From Lachnoclostridium phytofermentans ISDg (GTDB lineage Bacteria; Bacillota; Clostridia; Lachnospirales; Lachnospiraceae), in the NCBI RefSeq assembly GCF_000018685.1, contig NC_010001.1, positions 3,116,001 through 3,180,000 on the forward strand: a DNA stretch of 64,000 bases. Direction: 5' to 3'. Numbering within the stretch: position 1 is the first letter of the stretch; every line of letters starts with the position of its first letter. The notes under the pieces are model-generated. The model ran no database searches. It saw only the letters and a program-made list of their open reading frames with translations, and was not told the origin of the DNA. The position numbers and the translations under genes were made by a program. Below, in pieces: positions 62,061 to 64,000 of this stretch.

Positions 62061-62248
62061 TGTTATCCTCCATAATTAACAGATCATATATTCATTATAA
62101 AAATGTGCCAAGGATTCGATAGCACAAAATCTCTAATTTAAAATGAGAATCAAAAGTTTGCTATTTATTCTCGTTATGCTTTAATCTTATGTCCTATAGT
62201 ATTTTACGAGAAATACTCCTAGTTTGCAAGTGGAAATACAAAACAACA

Positions 62249-62299
62249 AAACTGGATACCCCCTCCGGCAGCACTTAAGCTACTAGGAATATCCAGTTT
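62249..62299 (-). terminator. Terminator downstream of proA
   Basis: AAACTGGATA (62290-62299 complement) pairs with TATCCAGTTT (62249-62258), on the minus strand, with TTTTGTTGTTTTG following. It ends the proA transcript within the 326-bp gap 62061-62386, which holds no gene I can support. Confidence 0.85.
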
Positions 62300-62386
62300 C
62301 TATTCACAATAGACATTTCAAGCAAGTCATTCAGCTGAAAGTGAATGAGTCAGCATATAGTCTCTTAATTCACAATATCCATTTTC

Positions 62387-63634
62387 TTAAGGTCTTATTT
62401 GCCCATTACCAAATACAACGTATTTTGTAGAAGTTAATGCTTCTAATCCCATAGGTCCTCTGGCATGAAGTTTTTGTGTACTTATTCCAATTTCAGCACC
62501 AAGTCCAAATACTTCTCCATCAGTAAATCTAGTCGAAGCGTTTACATATACTGCAGCTGCATCGATTTCCTCCAGAAATTTCATTGCATTTTGATAGTCA
62601 GACGTAATTATACTCTCAGAATGACCAGTATTATAATGATTAATGTGCGCAATTGCTTCCTCTATTCCCTTAACAACCTTGACCGAAATCAAAAGATCTA
62701 AATATTCTGTAGCAAAATCTTCTTCTGTTGCTTCCTCCATTTGAGGGCAGATTGCTCTAGCTTTTTCATCCGCACGAAATACAACCTGTTTCTCTGTAAG
62801 CCTTTGATATACCTGTGGTAAAAACTCTCCTAACACATTCTCATGAATAACAAGAGACTCGCAAGCGTTACATACTCCCAAACGCTGTGTTTTTGCATTA
62901 TCGATAATATCTAGTGCCATTTTAAAATCAGCAGATTCATCTACATAGATGTGACAATTTCCAGTTCCAGTCTCAATAACTGGAATCGTGCTATTTGCAA
63001 CAACAGACTTGATTAGTCCTGCTCCACCTCTAGGAATTAGTACATCTATGTACTCATTCAGTTTCATTAGCTTTGTCGCAGTTTCTCTACTGGTATCCTC
63101 TAGTAATTGTACTGCATTTTCATTAATACCAGTTTCTTTTAATGCTTCCCTTAAAACTTTTGCGATGGAAAGGTTAGAATGAATTGCATCACTACCACCT
63201 CTTAATACCACCGCATTTCCTGCTTTAAAGCAAAGTCCAAATGCATCTGAGGTTACATTTGGTCTGGATTCATAAATGATACCGATAACACCGATTGGTA
63301 CACGGCGCTTTAATATCTGAAGACCATTGGGACGGATTTCAGACGAAAGAACTTCACCAATTGGATCTTTTAAGGACACGATTTGACGTAATCCATCTGC
63401 CATCTGTTCCAAACGATTGGTAGTTAGACGTAAACGGTCAATTAGAGATTCCTTCATCTGATTCTTTTCCGCATTTTCAATATCAAGCTGGTTCGCAGAA
63501 AGAATTTCTTTCTGATGTATAATCAATGCTTTGGCACAAGCCAATAAGCCTTCATTTTTTTTAGTCTGTACAAGGTGACTTAGTTCACTAGCAGCTGCTT
63601 TTGCCTTAGAACCAATCACTAATAAATCTTCCAT
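62387..63634 (-). CDS. proA: Glutamate-5-semialdehyde dehydrogenase (gamma-glutamyl phosphate reductase)
   Basis: Second step of proline synthesis: reduces gamma-glutamyl phosphate with NADPH. The 415-aa protein has the aldehyde dehydrogenase-like fold, with nucleotide-binding [20 protein letters not shown] near 110, the catalytic Cys in [16 protein letters not shown] near 250, and [20 protein letters not shown] near 365-385. Length is normal. No proB is seen in the window. The 5-formyltetrahydrofolate cyclo-ligase gene lies upstream on the same strand (105-bp gap). Confidence 0.96.
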
Positions 63635-63739
63635 ACTGATACCTCCTTTTATTCTATTCGTAATTCGTTACTTGATAATCTCGTTAAAGATAATAATTAC
63701 TTAATTTTTAATTATCAACAAAGATCTGAATTATACTTC

Positions 63740-64000
63740 TCAATCAAATACAATTTGACGTTTCTCTGTAACAATTCTATGCATTGGTACATCAAACTGT
63801 TCTGTTTGTAACACTTTCTCTATTTGAAAATCATAAGCTATTGCTACTTTTTTCAGATTCGGATTCGGATGTTCTATGAAATATCTATCATAATAACCTC
63901 CACCATAGCCAATACGATTACCCATCAAATCAAAAGCTAACCCTGGAACTATCATGATTTGGTTTCGATCTTCTTTCATTTGTCCCATGTTCTTTGGTTC
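63740..64000 (-). CDS. 5-formyltetrahydrofolate cyclo-ligase (partial, N-terminus outside window)
   Basis: Converts 5-formyltetrahydrofolate to 5,10-methenyltetrahydrofolate with ATP. The visible 86 C-terminal residues run in frame to the window edge (…EPKNMGQMKEDRNQIMIVPG). They contain the signature DLMGNRIGYGGGYYDRYF, the ATP/folate loop, and end with VPMHRIVTEKRQIVFD. The family is about 180-190 aa, so roughly half is missing. The internal ATG at 63988 is not the true start. The short gap to proA suggests co-transcription. Confidence 0.92.
   Translation of the reverse strand, partial: EPKNMGQMKEDRNQIMIVPGLAFDLMGNRIGYGGGYYDRYFIEHPNPNLKKVAIAYDFQIEKVLQTEQFDVPMHRIVTEKRQIVFD

Overview
The window reads as the chromosome of a low-GC, spore-forming, anaerobic Firmicute of the Lachnospiraceae type. 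Supporting signs are spoIIM, AT-rich intergenic DNA, strong GGAGG ribosome sites, Firmicute-type L27 with its processing protease Prp, ribonuclease Y, a T-box leader, and plant or microbial polysaccharide enzymes (GH28, GH18) beside a carbohydrate ABC importer. Lachnoclostridium (Clostridium) phytofermentans or a close relative is my best guess from gene content; this is inference, not a database result. Most genes lie on the minus strand.

Layout. 1-3040: minus-strand ribosomal operon rplU-prp-rpmA-obgE-yhbY with a clear promoter and L21 leader, carrying a 127-bp inverted-repeat element between rpmA and obgE. 3.2-12.6 kb: an accessory block (metallopeptidase, APH-like kinase with a structured leader, a 34-aa membrane peptide, DegV, two MarR regulators, an AraC/GyrI-like regulator, an LCP gene broken by an in-frame stop, a marR-PPOX-flavin reductase operon, YbaK). 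12.6-16.8 kb: ribonuclease G/E, DUF2344 and a B12-binding radical SAM protein, a set that in many Clostridia sits directly upstream of rplU; here about 9.6 kb separates them. 17-25.2 kb: GH28, an iron-sulfur protein, a sugar ABC importer (binding protein plus two permeases, no ATPase) and a GH18. 25.4-33.2 kb: class II lysS under a T-box, two GNATs and tyrS. 33.2-38.3 kb: SWIM-SNF2 helicase and SulP transporter. 38.6-45.3 kb: two DD-carboxypeptidases flanking scpA-scpB, a degenerate site-2 protease homologue and a metallophosphoesterase. 45.6-54.8 kb: FtsX-type ABC exporter, pdp, DAHP synthase, a XerD-like recombinase with altered catalytic residues, spoIIM and nudF. 54.8-58.6 kb: an aminotransferase relic, a Big_2 surface protein, an IS30-like element and a small membrane protein. 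58.8-64 kb: rny, miaB, proA and a 5-formyltetrahydrofolate cyclo-ligase cut by the window end.

Themes. Translation and RNA metabolism (L21, L27, Prp, Obg, RNase G, RNase Y, MiaB, LysS, TyrS), cell envelope and division (LCP, two PBP5-type enzymes, ScpAB, SpoIIM) and carbohydrate capture dominate. Several proteins keep their fold but lose canonical catalytic residues (S2P homologue, XerD homologue, RNase G/E zinc link).

I saw no rRNA, tRNA or CRISPR array. The most promising undescribed items are the structured leader RNA at 5152-5305, the 68-nt double-stem hairpin at 11847-11914, the degenerate S2P homologue joined to scpAB, the ATT-initiated marR, and the split of the rng-rplU gene cluster.
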